A DNA stretch of 64,000 nt from Turritopsis dohrnii (taxonomy: Eukaryota > Cnidaria > Hydrozoa > Anthoathecata > Oceaniidae), in NCBI GenBank assembly GCA_027922465.2, contig BQMF02000139.1, forward strand, positions 620,001 to 684,000, in the 5' to 3' direction. Below, in pieces: positions 36,501 to 47,956 of the stretch. A program made the position numbers and the translations under genes. Position 1 is the stretch's first letter. Each line of letters starts with the position of its first letter. The notes beneath the pieces were generated by a model, which saw only the letters and a program-made list of their open reading frames with translations, was not told the DNA's origin and did not search any database.

Positions 36501-36724
36501 GACGCACAACTAAATACACTGGAAATACAAGTAACAAGTAAATGCTGCCAGCTAAATACTGTTCATTATGTCGTGGATGCATCTGCAACAGAAGATTTTA
36601 AAAAGAGTTTGTGAAGATAACAATAGTCTACATACTTTTGTTGGCGTCCAGCATTTTTACTATCAGTACCACCATTAATGTTGTTATTAACCTCCAATAC
36701 TCCCACACTGTGATCTACTTCCAT
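30547..36724 (-). CDS. bHLH-PAS transcription factor (SIM/NPAS/HIF-alpha class), 11 exons
   Basis: Exons, 5' to 3': 36724-36636, 36355-36168, 35762-35695, 34986-34897, 34646-34520, 34213-34092, 33790-33606, 33325-33219, 32748-32598, 32487-32306 and 31841-30547. All phases close, giving 867 residues. The basic helix-loop-helix (about 33-90) reads [16 protein letters not shown], then [24 protein letters not shown] (about 108-225) has [22 protein letters not shown] (about 270-380) has [13 protein letters not shown] and CVNYICS. Class I bHLH-PAS proteins pair with ARNT and bind DNA in the nucleus. The PAS-A text is nearest NPAS1/3-trachealess and SIM as I know them; RRSKE is more HIF-like, so the subfamily stays open. 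The 431-residue last exon is Asn/Pro/Gln-rich with no LxxLAP hydroxylation motif seen. The ATG at 36724 is the first in frame with the bHLH. Confidence 0.93.
32026..32120 (+). repeat. Small CCAGTGG-family MITE, bHLH-PAS intron 10
   Basis: TACCCAGTAATTAAATTTGT, then TTGAAAAATCACTGTGAAGG and a core with TTTCAATAAAAGTGCTT. The right end is partly lost. Confidence 0.6.
32781..32920. repeat. 46-bp minisatellite, 3 copies, bHLH-PAS intron 8
   Basis: Units start GTAACCTATCCAGAA at 32781, 32827 and 32873. The first two are almost identical; the third has drifted. Each contains TACGCCCACATA. Confidence 0.9.
35165..35285 (+). repeat. Small CCAGTGG-family MITE, bHLH-PAS intron 3
   Basis: GTGGGCAAATTCGTTGAAAA, then ATCACTGCGAAGGAGTGCAT, TTCTATAGAAATATACACAC and TCATCGCAGTGA. 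This is the best preserved left half of the family. Confidence 0.75.
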
Positions 36725-38044
36725 CACAAATCATAAACTCTGAAGTTTCTTAAGAGATTTTTTCTTTCTCTGTGGACGAGAAAGAGGTAACATTACAAAA
36801 CCATAACAAAACAAATGTTTTAAAACAGTACGACAAACAGGAAGTCACAAGCAAAACATGAAACTGTAGCGAAAACAAAAAACAAAACGTTTCGTTTTTT
36901 GTTTTTTTTCTTTGTTCAAAGAACCAAAATAAGGCATTCCATATGGACTGTAATCTAAAACTCCTGTAAATTATAGATGCAAGCAAATATAAAGAGGATT
37001 TTCATTTTCATTACATACTCATAACAGTTTTTAATGGACAAACAATAAATACATAGTTGACTACCCAAGACCTTACATCTTCAATAAGGCCATCTGTTTT
37101 CCAAAAACCTTTTAAGATAATAATTTAAATAAAAAAGCATAGGAAAAATCAACACAAGGAAAATCTTCTTGTAAATAGATTCAAAACCAAGAAATGCTAT
37201 AAAAGACTACTTTAAAAGTTTAGTTTGCCATGGAAACATGAAAAAATTATATCCAGCATTGTTTTCTATAAAAAAAAGAACATTATTTTGATAAAAGGTT
37301 TGAAAAGGACTAATCAGTAAACAATAAATTAATATAAAGCCTTTTTTTCTATAGTATATATAGGATGTTTTTAAATCCTCTGGCTTACATCACGAAACTA
37401 TTATGCTATGAGAAGTATTATACCTAAAGTTTTATTTTTAAGTGGACCAAAGATAATGTGAATTACTCTATGAATGATGTATTATTATGTATGTTGCTAA
37501 ATGAATAGTTTTTAAGTATCTTTAAATCTACAGGGGATTATTGGAGCCAATTTAATTATGTCAGAGCCAATGGAACATTTAGCAAAGATGGTAATACGAA
37601 AGTGAATGGTTCACTTAACCCAAATATTCATACTAACATTAAAACAGTATTCTAAAGCTATTTCATCAGTATTTATATCACATCAAATGTCTGTAAAAAC
37701 AACACAAAAATCATTGAATTAGAGTCTATTAGGTCTTAACTTTTTACAACCTGATGTCCATTGTGTAGATTGCGTGGGTTGGGTGGATTGTGTAGGTTGT
37801 TTCCCATTAGAATAATGGGATGATGGGAGATGGCAGGTTGTCACTTAAAGTAAACTAAAAAATACAGCTTTGACATATACTGACAGGGCTTTAGTTAGGC
37901 TTCACAGATAACATATAACATATAACAGCGTCCCCTAAACCCAAAGCTGAAAATGACAAGCTCACCAACTTCCCAATACGGGGAAAAACGTCACATTCCC
38001 GTAAAGTTCCGGCCAACGTTCTAACTGATTTCCAGCAACCTATA
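36725..38044. other. 5' flank of the bHLH-PAS gene
   Basis: AT-rich with no coding exon found. The promoter and any 5'-UTR exon of the bHLH-PAS gene should lie here or further out, but no motif can be assigned. Confidence 0.4.
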
Positions 38045-38290
38045 TTATATTTATTGAGTATCACTCCTTGCAAGGCGGTAAAAAGCCACTACTAAGCAAG
38101 GAGTTACAAAAGAAGAAAAAGTGAATAAGAAAAGAAGAAAAGATAGATAGAAGAATCAAGACAGAAGGAAATGATTGATGCTCTTCTCAAAAGTGAAGAT
38201 CATAACCAACAGGAAAACAAGACGATGGAGAGCATTCCAAGCAGCTGAGGTGTGAGGAATGAAGCTATCTTGATAGAATTTGCGGCTGCT
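38045..38290 (-). mobile_element. LINE 3' end remnant
   Basis: A minus-strand frame includes FYQDSFIPHTSAAWNALHRL, the C-terminal block that closes ORF2 of L2/CR1-type LINEs (an SFxPRTxxxWNxLP pattern). It is followed by 3'-UTR sequence with CAATAAATATAATATAGG. Everything upstream of the block is missing. Confidence 0.6.
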
Positions 38291-38294
38291 TTTA

Positions 38295-38695
38295 GGTAAA
38301 AAAAACAGTGTAAGGATAATATGTCCCTGTGATAATATGTAACTTCGTATATAAGTGGGTCCGTGAATTATATATATTACTAATAACCCGGGTAAAAAAT
38401 TTTACCACATCTAACTTTGAAAAGGATATGTGCAAATCCTGTGTCGAAAAAAGGTTACGAAACATATAATCAAGGTGTGCAAACCCTGTAATGAAAAATT
38501 CAATCAAGGAATAGCGATTTAAAAGTGTACATATGTTATAGAGCTCGAAAAACTGAACAAAAACATGTATGTAAAAAAACACATGGCCTAGTGACAAATA
38601 TGACCACGACAAGAAGATTTAGACCGTAAAATTCAACAAAATTTATCACTCTCTAAAATAAAAGTGTGACACACACTCGCTATTATATATAAGAT
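38295..38695 (-). repeat. Dispersed repeat, copy 2
   Basis: The reverse complement matches 17585-17920 over most of its length, including TTTTTTCGACACAG, TTTTCAAAGTTAGATGTGG and GAATTTTGTTGAATTTTA-like ends. Immediately followed on its strand by a LINE 3' end. Confidence 0.7.
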
Positions 38696-41600
38696 ATATA
38701 ACAAGATATCTCAGCAGCTAACATGGCAAGTAACATATCCAAACAGAGATGCAAATCCATCAGTTAAATAATTAAAACCCCACTAATATATCCCAGTACT
38801 TTACTCCATGTTCAACGTAAACAATTCATTGAAAGAAGCACAAAAACAATTAACCAATCACATGACCAAAAGCCTTCAACAACACCTACTTGAAATAATA
38901 TGCATTGATGAATCATGAATGTTAATTTCTGTGTGCATGCTAGTTTCAAAAAATCAAAACAAACAACAAACTTTAAAGCTTGATATTAAAGTGAAAAAAA
39001 GTCTACCATCTTCATAAACTTCAAACTGAAATAAAACACCAAATATAAAAAAAGACATAGTAACTTCTATAACCAGCTTTAAGAGCTATGATAACTGACA
39101 TAAATTGTACAAATAGCCACAAGAAAACAAAAGCGGTTGTTTACCTAAACAACAAAAAAACAGTAACAGTTCAAAGTTAAAACAACCAAAAGAAAAATAA
39201 TTGAAAAAAAAAAAACATCAACAAGCTTGGATTCCTCAATGTAAAACATAACATGCAACAAAACTTAAAAATCATGTTTTCATATTATTATAGATACTCA
39301 ATAATCTCAATGACGTCAGCAATGCATGGACCTGGTTTCTGTCATCAACAGCATAATACTTAGTCAAAATGATACGTAAAAAACAAGCTCATTTTAATTG
39401 GTTCTATGCGGAAAGACCAATGTTTCTTTATATCAATGAACATGTGCTTCCTAGCAAAAGGTCAATTGCTTTCATATACATGAAGTAATAATTTTCATTC
39501 GAAAAAGCATCCGCAGTGTTTTCCCAACAGCAAACAGTACAAACCCTGATCTGATCAGTTAACATACTTATAAGATCCATGCCATATCTATCATGTTGTT
39601 CCATCAGGAATCTTTCAATAGATTGTAGTTAATTACAAATAAATAGTGATATTAAAATACAAATGCATTCTAATTAGAAGTATAATGGTGAGAATAATCA
39701 TCGCTTAATCATGGACGACTTATCAACAAACATGAAATAGCATATAACAACACAAAAATATCAAAAATAAGATCTAGTTAAAAACTGTTTTTCGATCTAT
39801 TAACTAAGATTGCAACAAACCATAAATGAAATATTGATTTATTTTGTCTTAAAATAATTCTTTAGAAAAAGATTTCCAATTAAGATGTAAAGCAAATGCT
39901 AACTAAGAAAGGAAGAATGGGGGGTGCTTGAAAACCATACTGTTCCATGAAATAAAAACATATCAATGACGATCAGATCAAATATTTATGAACACTTTTT
40001 GCTAAATGGAATTCAAACATATCTGCATGTTTATTTTTGATGAACGCATATCAAATAGAGTAACATGTGATTGCTTTTCATTTACCAGACAAATTTATGT
40101 TCAAAACCACCTTTTATGAAGCAATTCCTTTAGCAACAACGTTTTCAAAAACAACCAACTGACCACTTATCTAATGTTACTAGAGTAACCAGGATACAAC
40201 ATTTTGACATTAACGAAAGGGCGAAGAACATAAATAAAAGTCACCGACATGAAACCAAAAATAGACGGAAACAATAAATTGTAACCTTCTTCCACTGCTT
40301 TATTAGGGGAATATTATAAAGTTATAGAGAAATCAAGATATTCTAAAACGTTTTTGCAAGGACCAACAAAAGTTTCCATGAAGCACTATTAGAAAACATC
40401 CATAACCAAATGGGTTTGTAAATATTTCATACAATATAAAATTAATGCATTCACTTTTACTATTTATGGCTCTTACCATGAATACATGGTCATATTTAAC
40501 AAGGACATTATATATATATATATATATATATATTTTCTCACAAGGATCAATTTCTTTTACAATTTTAACTTTGTTATACTTTGGTAAAGAGAAGATTCTT
40601 AATGCAAACAATCCACTTGCTACCGAAACTTTAGAATACATGATGCAAGATAATTTAACTATAATTTTATTCCATAAGAAAAAGCTATCTCCATTCTGAA
40701 AATATGTTCTAGTAATTTCTGTGGCTTGCTAAGTCATCTACTACAAAATCGTAGATCATTACATAATTACAAACAAAATGTCAGGGAGAAATTAAAGCTT
40801 CTTTTAGTTAATTGCTCCTTAATTACAGTTTTAATTTTTAGCAAGGAAGTCGGTTTTTTGTGGTGCATGGAAATTAAAAATTCCTATCCATTGAAATGAA
40901 AAGAAGCGGAAAAAGTGATAAATTGCAAATGAATTAAATAGTAGATAAAGAAATCAAATAACTAAAAGTGGTTTGTGATTAAAACGACACAACTGAACAA
41001 TCATTTGTAGTATCAATCATTGTCCCTACAGCATTTAATAACTTTTATCATAATTAGAACTTCTTCAAAGTAGGCATAGAATAATGGGGAATATGGATAT
41101 AATACAACAGGGCTTTTTTTCGGTTGACTATAGTTTTGTTAAAATTATTTTCACTCGTTCATTTAAATTTTAGTTATTTTTTGCAGTTTTTATTTTCCTT
41201 TACTGAATTTATTTTTACGAAGTCTGGTTGCTCATAGAGCTATAGTAGCACCAAACACTGGTGTACGCTGGGAATCCCTTGCTTTTAAAACCTGTACTTT
41301 ATGAACTGGTTACTTATTATTATCTAAAAATTTATTTGATATTTGGCACATTTAAACATTAATATAATCACTAGCAGACTTGCTTTATATACAGTGTTAT
41401 CAGTGTACATCAGTTTTCACAACAAGCACCCATTGCCATGATTTCAACCATAATGTGTTATTGGCATTGTAAGCACCACATCTTACAAAACAATCAATCA
41501 ATCAATCAAACAGACAAAAACCCTGAATAAAGGAGATAAATATAAAGTAATAATAAAATTTAATGTTCAGTAAAAGAAAACAAGAAAAACAAAAAGATAT

Positions 41601-42911
41601 AAATATAAACTTAAGAAAAGGGGTTTATCTGTCTAAGAAACCTTAACAGTAGCCTAGCTTAATAGGTGGTAAGGTCAGAACTCCTTTTAGCTGCAAACGA
41701 TTCAGTATCTCAACGAGACTTAACGAAATTTGGCCATGACTTAAGTGATTAGTATTTCGATAAAATACAAACAAAAGGCTGTCACAGGAATTCAAACAAG
41801 TTATCCAACCATTAACTAACTATTACGAAAGACAACCAACTTGTATCTCATATGATATCTTCCATGATGCTGCACCTGAACCTTAATTACTTAAATTCAA
41901 AGTTGATTTTAAAATTTTCTCAAAAGATAATTTACATATTTTGTACAATATTATCATTAATTCAAAGTGCTCCTAAAGGTCTGATGATACTGATACTTGC
42001 TACTATTTACGATTAAATTTTCAATATCTCTAAAGATGTCAACAAGTCACTTATAAAATTATTTTCAGAAGCACTTACCTCACAAACATTCTATCTATGA
42101 ATTTTGAAACTTTTAAACTTTATTAATATTTTCCCAAAAACATATCATTATATATTAGGGATTGAATGGTTCCCTATGAGAAAAAAATCTGATATCAATG
42201 CAGTAGTTTTATAAATAAAATTGTCTCTCAGGTCTGCGTGTATTTATGCACAACTAAGAAAAACTTGACGGTAAAATTTGGGATGCATACTTGCTATTAA
42301 ATGTAAGTTATTGTCCTGCTATAGTATCATGGCCGATTTGGACACTGTCTTATTTTTAAAACAAAATTAAACATTGGCCTAATGGTTTATATATATCACA
42401 TGTATGACATCTTTACAAACTATAGTTGGTTCATACAGGGTTATAGCAGGGTTCATAGCACTTCCCAAAATATTTTCCCCGATTTTCCCTGACTTTCGCC
42501 GACTTTAAGGAGTAAAAAAAGGTATCATTTTCCCTGACTTTTCTCTAAAAAAAACACCCTGCTTTCCCTGACTGTATTGCCTACTTATACTGCCACAGAG
42601 TCAAGATTACACATTCAGAAGTATTAACTTATAGGCTAGAGAAGGGATAAAACATTTCAAATCAAGATTGAAGACATACAATACTATCTGAGACGAAAAA
42701 AAAAATTATAGATTGGGTTAACAAAATTATCATTGAAAAAAGTCAGTAACAGACACTTATAAACAATCTTATGAAATTTTTTCCTGACTTTGAAAGGGTA
42801 AAAAACCTTTTTCCCTGATATTCCCTGACTTCCCAAAAACTTCATGTCAAACATAGTTTTTTCCATGATTTTCCAGTATATATATATACTGACAGCAAAA
42901 ACAAGGAGATT
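38696..42911. other. Gene-poor AT-rich stretch
   Basis: No credible exon. It holds a (TA)n run at 40508-40533, an (AATC)n tract at about 41488-41510 of the kind that ends many LINEs, and a decayed repeat at about 42445-42870 built of TTCCCTGACTT units starting CAGGGTTCATAGCACTTCCC. No matched right end was found for that last element. Confidence 0.5.
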
Positions 42912-43170
42912 GCTTTGTTTTGTTGTTTTTTTAAATCACTCACCCCACTCAAGGCTGAAGCCACTACAAGGAGTGGGGCTACATACTTCGGATGTTCATC
43001 ATAGCGTTAATCTCCCTGACTAGCCTTCATTTTCCCCAAATACATCAGGGAATCGAGCTAGTTGCAGTACCTCCAGGAGTCGTGACTTTTTCAACACCCG
43101 CCTTAACGGGGTTTGAACCCTCAATATTAGGTTCCTAAGCTCAATGCTTTAACCACTGAGCCACTACTGC
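42912..43170 (-). mobile_element. tRNA-derived SINE
   Basis: On the minus strand the head GTGGCTCAGTGGTTAAAGC carries a pol III A box (TGGCTCAGTGG, 43153-43163), and 33 bases further lies a B box, GGTTCAAACCC (43109-43120). A unique body of about 150 bp follows, then an A-rich tail (TTTAAAAAAACAACAAAAC, 42912-42932). The head does not fold into a full acceptor stem, so this is a SINE and not a tRNA gene. Confidence 0.8.
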
Positions 43171-44526
43171 TTGACGGTTTGTGTTCCCTACTTTCATAGA
43201 TAGTAATGATATTATTTACTGACCATCCATCATCCTTTTAAAGCATCTTTTATCAATTGTATATACTCCTTTTATGAAGTATACTATCAATTATAGATGT
43301 CTTTCCTTATCTCAAACGAAAAAAAATTCTAGTCATACAAAACTATGTGTGGATCTTCACTGACCCTGACATTACTGACTGGAATATAATATTGTGATTT
43401 ATTCTAATTAGAAAGGTCAAAGTAACATTGATGGTACTTATATTTCTTTAATAAAAACATGTCAAAGTTTTTAATTCCAGATGTTTTCAAATTTACATGG
43501 GAGTTGAGATAACTATTTTACCAATTGTTTTGATAAGCAAAGTTAAAAACGATGTATGATCACATGCATGGTTTCATTGTTGTCAGTATTACAAAATCTT
43601 AAATATTAGTAAATAGTCACATGTTCCTTACTTCATTTTGAAAATCAACCAAATATAAAGAATGATGTTTAAATCAGTCTTGGTAATACGAGGCTTCAAA
43701 ATAACAGGAGCTCTACTACACCACAATCAAATTGATCAGTTTTGTTTAATTGGTTAATTTGTTACCTGACTTGATTCGAAGAATGTATATTATTTTTCTT
43801 TATTAACATGAAATAAACCCTTTCTTCTAGGATCATGGTTTGTCTCTTTTTGTATAAGCAAACTTAATAAATCCTCATCTCCTCCGTCACAACAAAGTGT
43901 GTTATCAACTACTACACACATCATTATAATCAAATTGAAGTTTGCATGGTGTGGTGAATATACCAAAGTCTCGCTTAGCCATTTTCCCAACACTTAACAA
44001 CATTTACATCAGCTAATTTCATAGTCTGCTTTTCCATAAAGAAAAGTATTTTTTGAAAGAAGTTAATGGAAAAGAGAAAAAAAACAACATTTTCTATTAC
44101 AAGATTTAATTCGTAGTAGTGCACCATATTTGTTTATGTAATCATTACTCTGCCCTAGACTTCGTTTATATTTACGCAAAGCGCTAGAAACACATGACAA
44201 AAATGAATAAAAAACACGTTTTTTAGATTATGATAATTTACCATAAATTATTTTCTCTTTCAACTAAGAAATGAATAATGAATTTTCACCACCTTTAATT
44301 TAAGGTTTTCATAAATATTTTCATAAATTAAAAATTTTAAAAATCGGTAAAATGCGTTATTTTTAATTTATGGAATCAACGAACATTTTACATCAATTCA
44401 TACTCTAAACATAATGTCACATGTTATTTTTATCAATGAAATAATTGTTGCATAACTTTCCAAAGTGAAATCTTCCCTTCTGAATTATGAATAATACACA
44501 GAGAAACCAGAGCATAGAGCTTGAAA
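43171..44526. other. Gene-poor AT-rich stretch
   Basis: No coding signal stronger than background. A 67-codon minus-strand frame at 43790-43993 has no recognisable feature. Confidence 0.4.
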
Positions 44527-44844
44527 TTTATTTATTATGTCTGGCGCCTATTAACGGGTTTGTGGACAGCCGAGACGCTGCAAATGTGCAAGCGCGGTGA
44601 TCCTTAATAAGTCAAAAACGTCAGATACTCTTCTGACCGGACTTAGTTTGAGACATTTTTTCATCATGTGCACCAATGGTAGAAAGCCGATTTCTGATTT
44701 TTCTGATTTCTGAATCAAGCTACCACCAGATGCCAGTCTATAAAATCTATAAGCGGCTATCAAGAAAACTCTTTCCCCGCGGTGCGACAAATTAATCAGT
44801 TCAGAAAGAGATTCCAGAAATAAGTAAAAACGGATCAAGTCCAT
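44527..44844 (-). CDS. Small hypothetical protein, 97 residues
   Basis: Minus-strand frame 44844-44551 starting in a good Kozak-like context (CACCATGG), with tandem AATAAA signals (44527-44536) just after the stop. The product begins MDLIRFYLFLESLSELINL, has mixed helical character with several Arg/Lys and Leu residues, and shows no signal peptide or known domain. It is divergent to the fucosyltransferase at 45333 with about 490 bp between. I do not recognise it. The short 3' UTR and the start context are the only support; it could also be the last exon of a longer gene. Confidence 0.4.
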
Positions 44845-45332
44845 GGTGAGTACATGTGTGGAATTTCACACAATAACATTTTTTGTTGTCATGACGACTG
44901 TTACCTCCACACTACTCTTCATCGTTTTTTATTAATGTGTACAACACGACGAGTATGAATACTGAATGTACTGTTAAGTTTTAATTGTTTTTTTCGAATG
45001 TTCACCTGTCAATCATCAATATCAAATGTCAATCATCAATATAAAATGGTGGGTAAGAAACTATCAAAAACGAAAAATGAAAACCTCATTCAGTATACGA
45101 TAAGTTTTTTTAAAAAAAAGAACAATCAAACTAACTACATAATATTTCAAAAAATTGTGCGCCGCCGCTCAAACAATCTCAACGCAGTGGATCGGTTACA
45201 ACAGCTACCATGGTGAAAAAAAAAAAAAGATTTCCGAAAGTGTTAAAATGACAATATGGTAACTTCGTGTTCAAAAGAAATCACTAATCATATTTTGTTT
45301 AATTACAAATTGGAATTTTCACACGCCAGGAG
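44845..45332. other. Divergent intergenic region
   Basis: Separates the small minus-strand frame from the plus-strand fucosyltransferase. A direct repeat (TGTCAATCATCAATAT twice, about 45005-45040) and poly-A tracts. The 3' edge TTTTCACACGCCAG before the fucosyltransferase ATG resembles a splice acceptor. Confidence 0.4.
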
Positions 45333-46457
45333 ATGGGACTAACAAAAGCAAAATATTTATTCGTTGTTGCATTTGTAGTATTCTTGATTTCGCTATTGTT
45401 TATAAACGGCTTCATCAATGTTCCACAACAACAAGAACCCATGTTCAAACCTCATTATGAGAGAGACGGAAAATTTTTGATACTTTTCTACACTACATTC
45501 TTTGGTGGAAGACCATGGTTTCGAATGAGTGCAAATTTTTTCAAACAATGTAAGTGTGAAGTGAAAAATTGTCAAATGAGCTACGATACAACACTTTTGA
45601 AGTATGCCGATGCTGTTATTTTTCATGGGAGAGACATGCCGAAAGTTGAACAACTTGAATATTTGAATCGATATCGAAAAACTAATCAGAAATGGATTTA
45701 TTTCATACTTGAAAACCCAAATAACGCAAATAAGGTTGGTCCGCTCGACAAATACTTTAATTGGTCGATGTCTTATCGACTAAACTCTGATTTTCGTAGC
45801 CCCTACGGAACATATGAAAAAATTAAAAAGCGTAACATCTCAAATATCAATTATGCTAAAGGTAAAACGAAGCAGGTGGCATGGTTTGTGAGTCACTGTG
45901 GTACGGCCAGAGATATATTAGCCAAGAAAATGGAGCGATACGGAATTCGTATCGATGTTGGAGGGTCTTGTGCAAGGAATTTTAAAAATCATATTCGTTG
46001 CTCGAGGAAACAGGATTGCACAGAAATTTTAAAACAATACAAGTTCTACTTTGCAGCTGAAAATGGATTTTGTAAAGATTACATCACCGAAAAGCTCTTC
46101 ATTCAAGGATACAAAGGCAATACAATACCAATTGTATTAGGTGGTGCCAACTATTCCAATCCTAAGTTAGTAGTACCAGGTTCGTACATTAATCCTTTAG
46201 ATTATCGAAATGTTGAGGAGTTTGTTGCTCACTTGAAGCAAATTGACAACAATGATACCATGTTTAATGAATACTTCAAATGGAAGTCTAATTGGAAAGT
46301 TTTTAAACCCCCGGTAGGATGTGAAACATTCGCATGTGATATTTGCAAAGAGCTTAATTATAAAAGAATTAAGAAGGAGAGGCCTTTGTCAGTTCAAATT
46401 AATGGTGATTGTGTTGAACCTACAAGAAGATACAAATCATGGCTACTTGCGAAATGA
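45333..46457 (+). CDS. Alpha-1,3-fucosyltransferase (GT10), copy 1
   Basis: A 374-residue intronless type II membrane protein. There is a short cytosolic tail, one signal-anchor helix (about 8-26, YLFVVAFVVFLISLLFI), a short stem and a GT10 catalytic domain. The diagnostic FUT motif is present as FYFAAENGFCKDYITEKLF, followed by GNTIPIVLGGANYSNP. The C-terminus has a Cys pair, CETFACDIC. N-glycosylation sequons include NWS, NIS, NYS and NDT. Family role: transfer of fucose from GDP-fucose to N-acetylglucosamine in glycans in the Golgi; the acceptor is unknown. An inverted near-copy lies at 59100-60230. Catalytic regions differ at only about 14 residues, but the first 50 residues diverge strongly. 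Confidence 0.93.
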   Translation: MGLTKAKYLFVVAFVVFLISLLFINGFINVPQQQEPMFKPHYERDGKFLILFYTTFFGGRPWFRMSANFFKQCKCEVKNCQMSYDTTLLKYADAVIFHGRDMPKVEQLEYLNRYRKTNQKWIYFILENPNNANKVGPLDKYFNWSMSYRLNSDFRSPYGTYEKIKKRNISNINYAKGKTKQVAWFVSHCGTARDILAKKMERYGIRIDVGGSCARNFKNHIRCSRKQDCTEILKQYKFYFAAENGFCKDYITEKLFIQGYKGNTIPIVLGGANYSNPKLVVPGSYINPLDYRNVEEFVAHLKQIDNNDTMFNEYFKWKSNWKVFKPPVGCETFACDICKELNYKRIKKERPLSVQINGDCVEPTRRYKSWLLAK

Positions 46458-46872
46458 AGTAGACCTTTTCACGGCATTGCAACCAACATCTATCATAAAT
46501 GTTACTATCATAATATTATTATTGTTCTGTTAAATACTGTTAATATTTGCCACAATGTTTCTAGAAGTTTTTCCCACATTCAGATGAAATACTTTGAATT
46601 TACGTCCTGTAATTGACGAAGTCTTTGTGTGCTTGCTTAAGCAATGATCTAGCAAGGAAACTTTATATTTACAAAGCGAATATTACAAACCTTGCATTAC
46701 AATTTGCCAGTTGGTCTTATCTTCTTATTTGATAGAGCATTTTTTCTTCAAAGTATCTTTCTATATCCAGTTTGTACAAAAAGATCTGTCATATATTAAT
46801 TACAACAAGAATTTTAAATTTACCTCAAATAGTAATTAACACGCATAATTTACACTACTGCACGCCTTTTTA
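46458..46872. other. Fucosyltransferase copy 1 3' flank
   Basis: AT-rich, no gene and no clear AATAAA. Confidence 0.4.
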
Positions 46873-47956
46873 TATACATTGTGTTTCATAGTGGAAATTT
46901 TAAAGCTGTTTTTTCAAATGAATATACCGAATTTCAAAGTAATTTTTACATCGATGGAAAGCCATTTTCAAGTTCTTTCGGCTTTTGTAATTAAACTGCG
47001 TGTTAATCGACCATTAAAAAGAACTTGAAAGTGGCTTTCCAACGGTGTAAAAATTATTTTGAAATTCGGTATATTCATTTAAAAAACACAGCTTTAAAAT
47101 TTCCATTTCCAACATTATGAAACACACTGTATACTGTGTGTTTCATCGTGCTTATTGTTTTAAAGCACTGAATCCATTCAAATTTTTTATTAATTTTATC
47201 TTTGCGCTGAGACCCCCAAATTGATATTTAAAAACATAAAAGTTAAACGTTTTTTGTGAACACACAGCTTAAATTTGTTTATTGTTTTCCAAATTGCTGT
47301 CATTGTTTCAAAAAATCCTTTCTTTTCATTCACATCTTAATCGACCATTAAAAATTTAGTTACATTTTTCCTATACTTTTTCCTTATTTTTTCAAAAAAC
47401 CACTTTTTCTTTTTTCACAAAAATATACTAGCCGAAAGAGCTTGAAAATGCCTTTCCATTGATGCAAAAATTATTTTGAAATTCGGTATATTCATTTAAA
47501 AAAACAACTTTAAAATTTCCATTTCCAACATTATGAAACACACTGTATACTGTGTGTTTCATCGTGCTTATTGTTTCTAAGCGCTAAATCCATACAAATT
47601 TTTTATTAATTTTATCTTTGCGCTGACACTCCCAAATTGATATTTAAAAACATAAAAGTTAAACGTTTTTCGTGAACACACAGCTTAAATTTGTTTATTA
47701 TTTTCCAAATTGCTGTCATTGTTTCAAATAATCTGTTCTTTTCATTCACATCTTCATCGACCATCAAAATTTTAATTACATTTTTCCAAGACATTTTCCT
47801 TATTTTTACAAAAACCACTTTTTCATTTTTCACAAAAGCCGAAAGAACTTGAAAATGGCTTTCCATTGATGCAAAAATTATTTTGAAATTCGGTATATTC
47901 ATTTAAAAAAACGGCTTTAAAATTTCCATTTCCAACAGTATGAAACACACTGTATA
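46873..47956. mobile_element. Tandem TIR-element array (TGAAACACACTGTATA ends)
   Basis: The outer left end TATACATTGTGTTTCATA mirrors the right end TATGAAACACACTGTATA. Inside are two junctions, near 47117 and 47531, where ends meet head to head as a palindrome (GAAACACACTGTATACTGTG). The subterminal block containing ATTTTGAAATTCGGTATATT starts at about 47022, 47438 and 47846, a period of about 410 bp, with one inverted copy at 46890-46990. It looks like two to three joined copies of one short TIR element. No transposase. Confidence 0.75.

Noticed and set aside
40333..40699. Overlapping frames around the (TA)n run
   Set aside because: Driven by TATATA giving Ile-Tyr repeats. No protein-like conservation visible.
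43100..43170. tRNA gene on the minus strand
   Set aside because: A and B boxes are present, but there is no pairing acceptor stem. The sequence continues into a body and an A-rich tail, so it is a SINE.
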